This document shows, in pieces, positions 38,401 to 49,156 of a stretch of DNA of 64,000 nt (position 1 is the first letter of the stretch; every line of letters begins with the position of its first letter). Made by a program: the position numbers and the translations under genes. This DNA comes from Corbicula japonica (taxonomy: Eukaryota > Mollusca > Bivalvia > Venerida > Cyrenidae). The DNA is taken from NCBI GenBank assembly GCA_038501625.1, contig JAZAYU010000179.1:868001-932000 (forward strand), given 5' to 3'. The notes beneath the pieces are model-generated. The model saw nothing but the letters and a program-made list of their open reading frames with translations. It searched no databases and was not told the DNA's origin.

Positions 38401-41151
38401 CCATTGGTTACCTGAATCATCCCGAGGCAGACAAAGCGTCTTTTGATGGAAATGGCTTCTTCAAAACTGGTAAGTGGAACATTTTAACACGATCTTAATA
38501 TGTGCCAAATTTGGGGTTGTGATTACATTATGGATTTTTATCATATGTTTTCATATTTACGTCACATGTCATCATTATCGTAATCAAGCTAAACACTTTA
38601 TGTTATCTCAAAAGATTAAATTATTGAACTATAACAAAAAATCGTATAATCTAAAGTATTAATTTTTTTCTTTTTCTATTAATTGAATTGTTTTTCTGTT
38701 GGCTAAAGTGAATATTTAAGTAAACGTTTGGTTATATAATGGTCTCTTTTTTGGTTCATTGAATATCACTTGTTGCACAGCGATTCCCATAACTTAAAAC
38801 TGCACCTAAAAGTACATAAGCAACATGGGCTTTAAACGTTAACATCCGATATCAACATTAACATTCAATGTAGTTTCCAATCGACAAAAAAGAATTTCTT
38901 TGAAAAAGAGTATTGGAAGGGATACCTAGTTTAAACCCCCACTGACCGTTCCAAGGCGGTAACCCCTCGGGTTCTCATTTTTGTTTATTGTTAGTGGTGT
39001 CTTTTTTGAAACTGATCATATATTAACCATGCTCTCTCCCTCTCTCTTCTTCTTGACTGTGTGGGGAGGCTGTTTTTTCTGAATGTGGCGATCCCTGATA
39101 TGCATATTTCACCTTTTTGTATATTTTCCGTCGTGTTATTAACTTAAGTTCATGTTTTGTTGAAGTCATTTCTGTTATTTGCAGGGGACATTGGTTACAT
39201 TGATGAAGATGGTTTCTTATTCATAGTGGACAGAATCAAAGAGTTAATTAAGTTCCAAGGGATGCAAGTAAAACTCTAATACTTCATAAGCTTATTTGCG
39301 AAGACAAAACCATGTTTGTGCAGTCGATCTGATCAACCCGGTCGTCCCAATCGCCCGAAAATCCCGACCAAATTCGACAAATTTCTTTATAATGAAGTAT
39401 AGGCTACTCGGTCATTCACGCTAAGCACATAACCATTCACGACTCCTTAAAGACTTCAAACCGGCAACCATTCCGGTTTCTACAAGATCATTTCGATCCA
39501 TTCACGATCCCTACACGATGTCTACTCGACCGGCTAAATCAGATTTATTTCCACTCGATTTGTACTAGATCGCTACCTTCTTTATACCCAATACCAGATC
39601 GAGATTCGATCCGTTCTTGACTCTTAAAGCAATGTAGACCATTTAATGAAACAGCCGGACCAGTCCTCGATCGCTTGATCGGGTTTGGTCGAGTTGATCT
39701 GACCGGCAGTGAAAACCTCTGACGCCGGAAAAGAGAAATTCATCTGTTCAAGTGTTCAAAACTACAAGTATGATTATATTAATTAAGTATAAATAAATAA
39801 ATTTAATGTGATATTGACAATCTGTTGCATAATGGTTATCATAAAACATAAACACAAATTGTAGCTTTAAAATATTATATTGAAGGTAGCTCCAGCGTAC
39901 CTGGAAGACATACTGGTCAAGCACCCTGCGATTGCTGATGCATGTGTAGTAGGTGTTCCTGACCAGGACGCTGGTGAATTACCGAAGGCATTTGTAGTGA
40001 AACAGGAAGGGAAGAACATCACAGCAGATGAAATAATCAAATACACTGCAGGTATACATGGAATATTATAACAGTATGCAATCTGAAGATTCTTTTTTTC
40101 GAGTTGAGTATGTAAACAATATCACGCGAGACTGAAGGTAGAGCGTGATGTTTTTTACATACGCAACGAGAAATAATAACCTACACACAGCATACTGTCA
40201 TAAAAAGTGAAATATACATACGTGTATCAGGAATCGCAAAACTCACAAAACACAGCCTCCCCACACAGCGATAAAAAGAAGAGAGGTAAAGAGAGCATGT
40301 TGTTATAAGAATGTCAATTCAAATAAGACGCCACAAACAATTTACGAAAGTGAGAACCCTTGGGGTTACCGCCTTGGAACGGTCAGTGGCAAAACAATTT
40401 TCCACTGGGGGTTGAAACCAGGTTCCAGAATGCACCAAGCTCACACTTGCCCCAACAGGTTCTCATATCAACAAACAAGTACAAGTTGTCTTGGTGAAAT
40501 AACTCCAACTCACCCATCAGCTTAACAGTGTTTCATGCAAAAGCACGCAAACATATAAAACATAAGAAGCTAATAGCATTGCAAAGCTAAATGGGCGTGT
40601 ACTCGATGATCTTACCGAGACCAGAGTTCATTTTATTATATACCCTTATCGCTCAAAACAAATTTAATTAACCTTATCTGAAAATGTCCATCTTGCAAAA
40701 ACCGAGAAAATGTATGAAGTACAATTTCTTATAGAAATGTTGATATGAAATTTAAGGAATGTTTCACAGAGATCAGTCATCTAAATCGAAATTAAAACTT
40801 CTTACAGTATTAACTTGATCTAAGCTTATAAAAAGTGGTCGATTATAGAGGGGTTGATCACAATGCATATCGCGTTTATAAACCTTTCGTTTTTGTTTAA
40901 ATCTGAGCTTTAGTTTTATTAGTCTTTGGAAAAACACGGTAACATTGCTGTTAAATATATTCGTTTCTGTAAAAGAAATCTCTGTTACAGTTATGTTTGT
41001 TATTGCTCTCATAATACTTTTTTCAGAGCACGTCTCGCCGCATATGCGCCTACGTGGAGGGGTTGAGTTTATATCCCAGATTCCAAGAAATCCATCAGGG
41101 AAAATATTGCGAAGATTTCTTAGAGACAAGGGAGATAAATCGAAACTATAA
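29426..41151 (+). CDS. peroxisomal 4CL/luciferase-like acyl-CoA synthetase (11 exons)
   Basis: Exons: 29426-29518, 33844-34051, 34832-34926, 35244-35482, 36667-36835, 37194-37365, 37901-37998, 38325-38469, 39185-39267, 39886-40051, 41027-41151. All are GT-AG and phase-consistent, giving about 530 residues, normal for the ANL adenylating family. Motifs in order are the P-loop-like SSGTTGLPK (about 187-195), FFHHYG (in exon 5), GYGLTE (326-331), [11 protein letters not shown] (406-416), DRIKELIK (422-429) and NPSGK with the catalytic lysine near 515. The last three residues are SKL, a type 1 peroxisomal signal. The family activates a carboxylic acid to an acyl-AMP and then an acyl-CoA thioester; in fireflies a relative is luciferase. 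Here a fatty or aromatic acid-CoA ligase is the safe call. In the A3 motif the usual Gly after LPK is Phe. The first intron (4.3 kb) is filled by a fold-back element. Confidence 0.92.
29580..33595. mobile_element. fold-back element of about 4 kb in synthetase intron 1
   Basis: The left end (about 29580-29740) has TAAGGGAATTTTGAAGGGTA, TTTTTCTGAAAGCCT and TTTGCACTCTGGCGAGTGGG. The same sequence recurs directly at about 30102-30260 and in reverse at 33430-33595. The long inverted ends (about 160 bp, imperfect) enclose a very AT-rich interior with no coding capacity. The left end plus roughly 350 bp of interior is tandemly duplicated (29580-30100 and 30102-30560). It behaves like a non-autonomous DNA transposon with long inverted repeats. 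Confidence 0.75.
34235..34320. repeat. palindromic MITE remnant
   Basis: TCATAAAACTGAGACTTGAG, ACCAGTTTCAAAACTCCAGC and TTTGAGATTGGAGACTCG resemble the arms of the palindromes at 3901 and 50063 but are badly eroded. Located in synthetase intron 2. Confidence 0.45.
36135..36515 (-). repeat. dispersed repeat family A, long copy
   Basis: This is the most complete copy, in reverse: GGTGAAATATGCATATCAGG, CCTCCCCACACAGTCAAG, GAACCCGAGGGGTTACCGCC, TTGGAACGGTCAGTGGCAA, CACCAACCTCACACTTGCCC and CAACAGGTTCTCATATCA, through to AAAACATAGGAAGCTAATTG. Together with 40205-40605 it defines a unit of about 390 bp. It lies in synthetase intron 4. Confidence 0.85.
36900..36945 (+). repeat. dispersed repeat family A, short remnant
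   Basis: GCTGGGTGTGGCCATTCTTG followed by ATATGCATATTTTGACT matches the 3' end of family A. In synthetase intron 5. Confidence 0.5.
37468..37580 (+). repeat. diverged tRNA-SINE
   Basis: TGTCCCGGCTAGTTCTGCCG, then ATGGCTAGGCTCTGTCGTCG and TTTCGATTCCAAG, follow the order of the SINE head at 8322-8425. The box B-like TTTCGATTCC remains. In synthetase intron 6. Confidence 0.55.
38930..39118 (+). repeat. dispersed repeat family A, copy 4
   Basis: Well preserved: CACTGACCGTTCCAAGGCGG, AACCCCTCGGGTTCTCATTT, GTGTGGGGAGGCTG and CCCTGATATGCATATTTCAC. In synthetase intron 8, about 65 bp before the next exon. Confidence 0.85.
39315..39715. repeat. probable MITE, GATC/CGA-rich
   Basis: The left end TCGATCTGATCAACCCGGTC is an imperfect inverted match to GGTCGAGTTGATCTGACCGG near the right end. 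The interior is unusually rich in CGATC, GATCG and CGACC words against an AT-rich background. Non-coding, in synthetase intron 9. Confidence 0.5.
40205..40605 (-). repeat. dispersed repeat family A, copy 5 (long)
   Basis: Parallel to 36135-36515 along its full length: GAACCCTTGGGGTTACCGCC, CACCAAGCTCACACTTGCCC and AAAACATAAGAAGCTAATAG. In synthetase intron 10. Confidence 0.85.
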
Positions 41152-41353
41152 ATAGGATATTATATTATCCGAACACCTGTGTTCAGGAATGTTTGTGTTC
41201 GTTTAAAAAAAAGGAAATAGTGTATGAAATGACATATTTGTCGGAAGTTCAACTTCCAGCTGGAAGAACACATTTGAAGGAATTCTATTTCCTAAAATTA
41301 CATTTGCGACAACACAGCAATGTATCGCTCTACTGTTTTTGTATAAACCGAAG

Positions 41354-41359
41354 AATAAA
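41354..41359 (+). terminator. poly(A) signal of the synthetase gene
   Basis: Perfect AATAAA 203 bp after the stop codon at 41151. A suitable position for the 3' end. Confidence 0.6.
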
Positions 41360-43044
41360 CAGTGCTAATGAATTGGATTGATATTAATTTTTTTTACAAT
41401 TAAACAACTACTATTTATATTGTGGTGTATTTGTATACATGTCTGATCGTTATATTCCTTGTTCGAAACCAAACAAATGAACATTTCTTGAAATTACTTT
41501 TGTTCAATTATTTTGAAATCTGGTCGATTTAACTGGAGGTGTCAGTCGGGCTGCAAGAGTTTAAAAAAATAAAAATAAAAATAAAAAATATGAAATAAAT
41601 AATTGAACCTATAAATCTTAACACAATGTACAATTTTATACTGAAACACTTTTACCTATTGCGCTTAGTGGGTTTTTTACTTAAGACTGTTTATATTATA
41701 CTTGATTATATTCATCCAGCTGTAAACTCCCTTTTGCAATCGCGCCATCGCGAAATCCGCTCCGAAATTTACGCGCGAACTATTTGCCCGAAAAATATAA
41801 ACCAATTATTACTAACATCTGTTTGAAACTTGATTGCACTTGTAGGAGGCACATTGGAAAATGATTTATTCTGTAATATATCGTGTCCAATCGTAAACTT
41901 GGTAAAACGACTGAAATTTCCGGTAAGTATTTTGTAGATTTCTGTGAGATGACTGTGTTTTTTTTTCATATCATTACAAATATTTCCGAAAAAGCAGCAA
42001 CGTACAGGATGATCTCCCAGGAAAATGGACGCATGGAAATGGTCATACATATATGCGAAGATCTTTTGAACATTAGTTTTCTGGGCCCACTTTCGACTTT
42101 TTCAGCAACTTTCGTAGTTTTCATCGAATGATTGAGTGGATGTTAGAAATATAAAGGGAAACCGACTAGTGAGCATTATTGCATTATTGCATTTTCCTAG
42201 GAGATCATCCTGCCCTATGCTGCTTTCTCTTGATATAATAATGAATATTAAAATTGATTTTCTCACAAAATTCAAGAAAATACTGAAAGGAATCTGAAAT
42301 CCGGCGCGCCTTGCCGTTTTCGCCCGGTAACGATTGGGCACGGTGAAAAAAAAATTGACGAACCAGTGGTCCAATTGCGACAGCTACATATACGACGGAG
42401 GCAGTTGAACTCTGCTAATTTTGTCGTTGTAACGATATAACATAATCGTGAAATTTAATGAAATGCAGCTAAGTACATGTGTTGGCAACTCATACATGTA
42501 TTATGCGTTCTTATATTATGAGAATTTTGAGAAAACTGCAAAAGATTGCTTTTTTAAAAAAAAAAGAGAGTATTAATTGAATTTCTGTTTACAGATCTGG
42601 AAAAATTAATTTAGAATACTTATAAGCAATCTGAACGGAACGCTTTTAGAAACGAATATAATAACGTGAATTATAAAGAATCGAAATAATTATATTCATT
42701 AACGTAACATGTTTTACACAATGTACCAGGAAAACAAACAACTTCGTAAATATGGAGGTCAGTAGGTTCTCAACAAAAGCATTGCAAAAGATCACGCGAC
42801 CTTCGACAAAGACAAATTATATGAAATACCAAGAGTTCGTTTATTATGTTACAAAAAGATTTGAATGGCTATACTATTAAATATAATGTTAAATTAGTTT
42901 ATTTATTTACCAATATGAACTATAAAACTACATGAATAATCAATTTATTAATGGTATTAATTATTGCTAGTACAGCCTGTATTCTTTGCATTCACAAGAG
43001 ATGTTTCACTCCTGCGGCCAACAAATAAACAAAATAATAACTGT
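41360..43044. other. intergenic stretch, nothing recognised
   Basis: No supported gene. Contains a short (AAAAT)n run near 41567-41600. Open frames around 41769-42374 have no recognisable domain and no codon pattern that convinces. Confidence 0.4.
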
Positions 43045-43225
43045 ATTCAGCAAGTGTGAGGTTGGTGCACCTGGTTTAAACCCACAGTGGCATTTTGATT
43101 TGCCACTGACCATTCCAAGGCGGTAACCCCTCGGGTTCTTATTTTTGTTAAAAACCCATCGGGGTCTTATTGTTCTTATTGTTAATTGTTTGTGGTGTCT
43201 GTTTTGAAACTGATCATTTTATTAA

Positions 43226-43229
<4 letters not shown>
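43045..43229 (+). repeat. dispersed repeat family A, copy 6
   Basis: GTGTGAGGTTGGTGCACCTG, GATTTGCCACTGACCATTCC, AAGGCGGTAACCCCTCGGG and CTGATCATTTTATTAACCAT run straight into the microsatellite. The normal 3' end of the family (GGGGAGGCTG...GCATATTTCACC) is missing here. Confidence 0.8.
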
Positions 43230-43285
<56 letters not shown>

Positions 43286-43336
43286 GTCTCTCTCTGTCTT
43301 TTTCTCTCTGTCTCTCTCTGTCTCTGTCTCTCTCTG

Positions 43337-43393
<57 letters not shown>

Positions 43394-43396
43394 GTC

Positions 43397-43454
<58 letters not shown>
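43230..43454 (+). repeat. (CT)n microsatellite, about 225 bp
   Basis: Nearly pure TC repeat with scattered TCTG and TTTT interruptions. It begins where other family A copies have their short CTCTCCCTCTCTCTT tract. The long Ser/Leu and Arg/Glu frames across it are artefacts. Confidence 0.97.
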
Positions 43455-44415
43455 GATGGTAACGTCAATGACCTTTATGTATATAAATAGCATTGAACTG
43501 TATATAGGAAAATGATCTGTGTCTTTTATAGAAAGGAGAGTGGAATATAGCATTTTAAACGGCGATACGCTAATGGCTATAGTTAGTGTAAAACTTTGCA
43601 GCTGCAGTTTCCACTACGAACACAAGGGGAATTGTTTAGTGACGTATCAGCTCTAGTTAGTAACGATTTACGATTTTGTCCTATCGGACGAATGCAGTTA
43701 ACGATACGACACAATAACGAATTAAAGAGAGATGCGCAGGCTCGAGCAGGTGTACTAGGTAAAATCGTAAACAGATCGATCTATGTAACACTTACGTGTA
43801 CTTTTCACTTAAGGAAGTTTTCGGTTAATTTTACCATTTTACCGGACCTGATCACAGTCCGCTGAAGAAATCCCTAGACAAAAATACATTCTATATTTAG
43901 CGATCATGGGAATGTCACGCTTACTATTCGTGGTGGCCCAGGCATTTTGAAACAAATGGCGACGTCGATAGTCGGCAAGGTACACCGAATGCGTATTTTG
44001 GTTGAAGTGATCACGTGACAATCCCAAAAACCACCGCGGGAAATACAAAAATAGCTAACCTATGCGCGTCGCATAGGATAGGAAACACCATTAATATATC
44101 TTTTTTTATAACATATTGGTTTGAAATATTTCGGGATAAATCAATATTTGAGCTTCAAATAATGATATTCAACTGATTAATAACCCTTTTCGCAAATCTG
44201 TTCCATTCACCAATCCTGCACATCTCCCTTTAAATGAATTAGAATGAAGATAAAGCAAATTAACTTCTTGACATATGTACTGGCGTTATTATGTTGTTGT
44301 GTAAATGTAGATCAAGTATGATTGGATTATTGAGCAACTGCACAAATCTTATAAGCATGATTGAAAGGAATCAATATATCCTGCGGAGAACCTTAATACC
44401 TGTGGTTAATTAAGG
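43455..44415. other. intergenic stretch, nothing recognised
   Basis: No exon, RNA gene or repeat pairing seen. An 89-codon frame at 43596-43865 has no recognisable motif and is not called. Confidence 0.4.
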
Positions 44416-44564
44416 AATGATTCTTATTTTGGTGCGGTTCATGGAGATTGGACGTGCACGCGAGAGCTGGCAAATCCATAAAGCGCGCTAGCGCTTTATG
44501 GTAAATTTGCCAGCTCTCGCGTGCACGTCCAATCTCCATGAACCGCACCAAAATAAGAATCATT
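44416..44564. repeat. 149-bp nearly perfect palindrome
   Basis: AATGATTCTTATTTTGGTGC...CGAGAGCTGGCAAAT on the left is matched exactly by ATTTGCCAGCTCTCG...GCACCAAAATAAGAATCATT on the right. The arms, about 60 bp, surround CATAAAGCGCGCTAGCGCTTTATG, whose 24 bases are themselves self-complementary in large part. It is a young fold-back MITE or an extruded inverted duplication. Confidence 0.93.
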
Positions 44565-45159
44565 ACTTATATTTACATTTTATTCATTTTTTTCTTTAAA
44601 TAAACTTAAGTCGAACGCTTTCAAAAATTAGTATTAAGTGAAAAGGGGGAGTAATACGTGGGAGTTTTCAATAGTAACAGCCATGACGTTACTGACGTCA
44701 TTACGGGTCATGCGGTTCATGCAAAATGAACCGAATTTTTTTAAACGAAGAAATCAATAGGAATGTAAATATTTATTTTTTCCTTCTGGTATTAAAAAAC
44801 TGTTGATTAAAATGAGATCATCGTTATCTAAAACCAGTGTTTCCGGTTGTTGTCTGGCACATACATTACATACATAATAAGCACTTGAGGGTAAAATACC
44901 ATTTTTTTCTTCATGAAATGATCTGCTGCGTATGTGCCCACAAAATTTGCGTCACTGCTGAAAATATGCGCCACATTTTATAGAGTTGCCAACTTTGAAT
45001 ACCGTTATATTTTTCTCCGAGCTTCGAGTGACAGTAACAGAACAGATTGTATTCTGTGTTGGAGGTAAATAAAGTTCAACATTCACTGTATTTTTTTACT
45101 GACATGCTCATAGGATGTCAAGACTCCATAATTTTTAAAGGATTTTGACAATTAACTTT
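44565..45159. other. intergenic stretch, nothing recognised
   Basis: AT-rich, no supported gene or repeat. Confidence 0.4.
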
Positions 45160-45835
45160 GTATTAAAAAAATAAAAGCTAGTTCGTGTTGATATTTTGCT
45201 TATAAACACCTGCAATGTACATTATATGATGTAAAAATAGATTTCAAGCCGTTTTTAAGATAAGCATAAGTTGTGATAAATATTAAGTTTAGGCCGCTAG
45301 ACCGCTAGGCCACCAGGCAGCTAGACCGCTAGGCCGCCAGGCTTCGAAAACTTAAAAAAAATCAAAGCTAGTTCTTGTTGATATTTTTCTTATTCACCCC
45401 TGAAATGTACATTACATGCTGTAAAAATCGATTTCAAGCCGTTTCTAAGATAACAATAAATTATGATAAATATTAAGTTTAGGCCGCTAGGCTTCGAACT
45501 AGATAAAAATAATTTATTTTAGCCGCTAGGTCGCCAACTTAAAAAAAATTAAATCTTGTTCATGTTGATAATTTGCTTATACACCCTTGCAATGTACATT
45601 ATATGCTGTAAAATATATTTCAAGCCGTTTTTAAGATAAGCGTAAATTATGATAAAGTCAGCCATCTTCACGCCGCTAGGCCGCTAACTTCACGCCGCTA
45701 GGCCGCTAACTTCACGCCGCCAGGCCGCTAACTTCACGCCGCTATGCCGCTAACTTCACGCCGCCAGCCCGCTAGGCCACTAACTTCACGCCGCTAGGCC
45801 GCTAACTTCACGCCGCCAGGTCGCTAACTTCACAA
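45160..45835 (+). repeat. nested tandem repeat with GC-rich minisatellite
   Basis: A unit of about 170-190 bp (AAAGCTAGTTC.TGTTGATATT, AATGTACATTA.ATG.TGTAAA, TTTCAAGCCGTTT.TAAGATA, AGTTTAGGCCGCTAGGC) occurs three times. Its GC-rich end is expanded at 45665-45835 into seven or eight copies of the 20-22-mer CTTCACGCCGCTAGGCCGCTAA. Confidence 0.85.
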
Positions 45836-47049
45836 ATCTCCCTATTAACCGTAATTTCGTTTATCTAAATGTTTTTTATATTTACAAAGTCTTTTAGTAT
45901 ACGTTAGAAAAGAATGAATATTTTTCTCTGCGATGACTTACTCCTATTAATAATTTAACTGTACCTTTAGGAATTATTTTCTGTTGTTGACATTTACAAC
46001 AGAACGTTTAAGTGGTTACACACTTCCTCGACGATCTTCTTTGTTTGGAAACGCTTTCTGAATTGTAAAAAAAGCCCTAAGAACACGATAATATTTTAAA
46101 TTTTAATTTAAATAAGTGAAAGCCGCTTATAACAAATCGCTGCACAACCGACGGGATGGTTACATGTATGTTATTCAATGTTTTGGCTCTTTCCGAGAAT
46201 CCAAGCTTTCTATATGATCCAAACTGCTACACAGGTTCTCCATTCATTGCATCCGTTCGATTGTGCAAGAGTAAATTTAAAAGTACATCTTACAAATATA
46301 TCGAGGGCTCAACGCAACACTGTCGTAACTCAACTTTTTTTCAAAAATCATTTTTTTTGAATTTTTGGAATACTTAATGTATAATTCATATGGTCATAAA
46401 ATATTTCCTATAAAGTACATCCTACTGAAAATCATTAGTTGGCAAAATGTCGCATCTCAATGTAGACGTTTTTTGTTATGCAACTCTGTAGTAACTTGAG
46501 TTACATAAGTGTTGCACAACAAAACATATCAGTAATGATTTCAAAATCTGTGCAACACTGTAGTAACTCATTTTTTTGTAGTGTAACTGCAAATTATCTT
46601 AGAGATGATGTGTTATGGCATTATATAAACTTACATTACATCTTGTTTGTGACAAAAAATAGGTTGGGGGTAGAAAAGTAACATTTTTTCATTGTGAAGG
46701 TAAGCTTGTTTGGACGAAAGTCAGGAAAGTAATCAGTGGTTACATCTTACTGAATATAGGCAGACCAATAAGGTAGGTTGTCAATAATTAGACAATCATG
46801 TGATAAGTACATTTAGAAATAGTATATCTGCTTAATGTTTTACAAATTTGATATCGGTATGTTCTCTTGATGAGCATCGATCACTGGAAATGCTTGTATA
46901 CTTATTTTGTACTATCTACCATTAGGTCTGCCATACAATGTTTAACTTAGTATCAAATGACTTTTTACTTATCTGTAATCAGTTCTACCATAAGATATAT
47001 GATTTGCTTAAAATTTAAATATGGGATATAAGGCATGTTTCTGAAAGGC

Positions 47050-47970
47050 TGGGTTTGATTGAGCCTGTTCATAGACTGTAATGTTTGATTGAGCCTGTTC
47101 ATGGGCTGGAATGCTTGATTGAGCCTGTTCATGGATTGTAATGTTTGATTGAGCCTGTTCATAGACTGTAATGTTTGATTGAGCCTGTTCATGGGCTGTA
47201 ATGTTTGATTGAGCCTGTTCATGGATTGTAATGTTTGATTGAGCCTGTTCATGGACTGTAATGTTTGATTGAGCCTGTTCATGGACTGTAATGTTTGATT
47301 GAGCCTGTTCATGGACTATAATGTTTGATTGAGCCTGTTCATGGACTGTAATGTTTGATTGAGCGTTTTCATAGACTGTAATGTTTGATTGAGCCTGTTC
47401 ATGGACTGTAATGTTTGATTGAGCCTGTTCATGGACTGTAATGTTTGATTGAGCCTGTTCATGGGCTGTAATGTTTGATTGAGCCTGTTCATGGGCTGTA
47501 ATGTTTGATTGAGCCTGTTCATGGGCTGTAATGTTTGATTGATCCTGTTCAGAGGCTGCAATGTTTGAATGAGGCTATTCATGGAATGTAATATTTGATT
47601 GAGCCTGTTCATGGGCTGTAATGTTTGATTAAGCCTTTTTATGGACTGTAATATTTGATTGAGCTTGTTCATAGGCTGTGCTGTAATGTTTGATTGAGCC
47701 TGTACATAAGCTGTGATGTTTGATTGAGCATGTGTATGGACTTTAATGTTTGATTGAGCCTTTTCATAGACTGTGATGTTTGATTGAGCCTTTACTTAGA
47801 CTGTGATTTTTGATTGAGCCTGTTCATGAACTTTAATGTTTGATTGAGTCTGTTCATGGACTGTAACATTTGATTCAGCCTGTGTTTGGATTCTAATTAT
47901 GTTTGATTGAGCCTTTTCATAGATGGTGATATTTGATTGAGACTGTTCATTAACTTTAATGTTTGATTAA
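47050..47970. repeat. 30-bp minisatellite (about 30 units)
   Basis: The consensus TGTTTGATTGAGCCTGTTCATGGACTGTAA (30 bp; parts TGTTTGATTGAGCC and TGTTCATGGACTGTAA) repeats regularly from 47050 to about 47700, then degenerates to 47970. Because 30 is divisible by three, one minus frame stays open and spells a decapeptide like MNRLNQTLQS many times. With no promoter, splice context or start outside the repeat, this is judged non-coding. Confidence 0.95.
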
Positions 47971-48394
47971 GTCTGTATAAAAACATCGGTAATTTTAGAT
48001 GTTTTGAAAAGCAAGACAGAAACTGTAAAACAGCTGATGTATTTACTGGTGTTAAAATTGAGGCCCAACTGCTAAATCCGTAATAGTATATATGTAATAA
48101 ACAGGACAATCAATAATTTATTCAATAACCGGACATAACGACCTTATTAAGCATGTGCATGGGCATTTAATTAAACGGCAAAAGAAATGTGCGTTATGGT
48201 TAGTTGATAATTTGTAAACATTGATTGTAAAATATTATTTTAGTACGTTTGTTTATACACGCATTCGGTTGAACAATCAGATGGGCCTCATAATAATTAT
48301 CCCTTGGCTGGACAGTTATAATTGAAGTTGCACATGAAAAGCATGTATAATTATACAGTATAAATTGAGAAGGCTGTACCCTTCCCTAGAACTG

Positions 48395-48617
48395 TGATGT
48401 TTGGTTGAGCCTGTTTATGGTCTGTAATGTTTGATTGTGCTTGTTCACAGACTGATGTTATGTTGACTGAGCCTGTACATGGGTTGTAATGTTTGATTGA
48501 GCCTGTTCATGTACTTTAATGTTTGATTAAGTCTTTTAATGAACTGTAATGTTTGATTTATCCTGTTCATAGACTGATGTTTGATTGAGCCTGTACATGG
48601 GTTGTAATGTTTGATGT
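48395..48617. repeat. second, eroded block of the 30-bp minisatellite
   Basis: Six to seven degenerate units (TGTTTGATTGAGCCTGTACA, TGGGTTGTAA). Separated from the main array by about 420 bp of unique sequence inside the same element. Confidence 0.85.
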
Positions 48618-49136
48618 GCGTATTACTGACTATGTTGCTTACCCAAAGGTTGAGTGCACATCATTATTTACACAAGTAAACAGGTCAAATTTTGATCGTT
48701 CCCAAAAAAGCATGCATCATTCAGTGAAGTTTTTCAGATAAATTAAATTCCTTGAGAATGACAACAACAACGCTAACAAGAAACAATAGGTTCAACTTAT
48801 GGCAACAGAATTTTGACAGGCAATCTGAGAATATTAATCCTGCTTATTGTAATTGTTTGATCACATTACTGGCAATTAAATTAGTAGTACAACATATCAT
48901 TATCTGGCTAGTAAAAATGTCAGTTTGCTGATCTGAGCTGTAAAGTACTGTAAAATGGAATATTCATGTTAATGCCAAAATTTTAAATTAACAACTAAAT
49001 TTCATTAAGATGTAACTATCAGTATTTTTTAAGTGTTGCACAATTTATCCACTCCTTCATAATAACCAAACAAATTCTATAAAGGAATTCCTAACAGACA
49101 ATCAAGCACTTTACAATGGAATAATTAATGTAAATG

Positions 49137-49156
49137 CCCCCCCCCCCCCCCCCCCT
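49137..49156 (+). repeat. poly(C) run
   Basis: About 19 C in a row, then a pyrimidine-rich tail. Length may be unreliable in the assembly. Confidence 0.9.

Noticed and set aside
41883..42374. Overlapping open frames between the synthetase and the microsatellite
   Set aside because: No recognisable motif, no splice context, and composition like the surrounding intergenic DNA.
43170..43553. Long open frames of Ser-Leu or Arg-Glu repeats
   Set aside because: They are translations of a CT microsatellite.
45160..45835. CRISPR-like array, because of regular repeats
   Set aside because: The units are contiguous without unique spacers, and the genome is eukaryotic.
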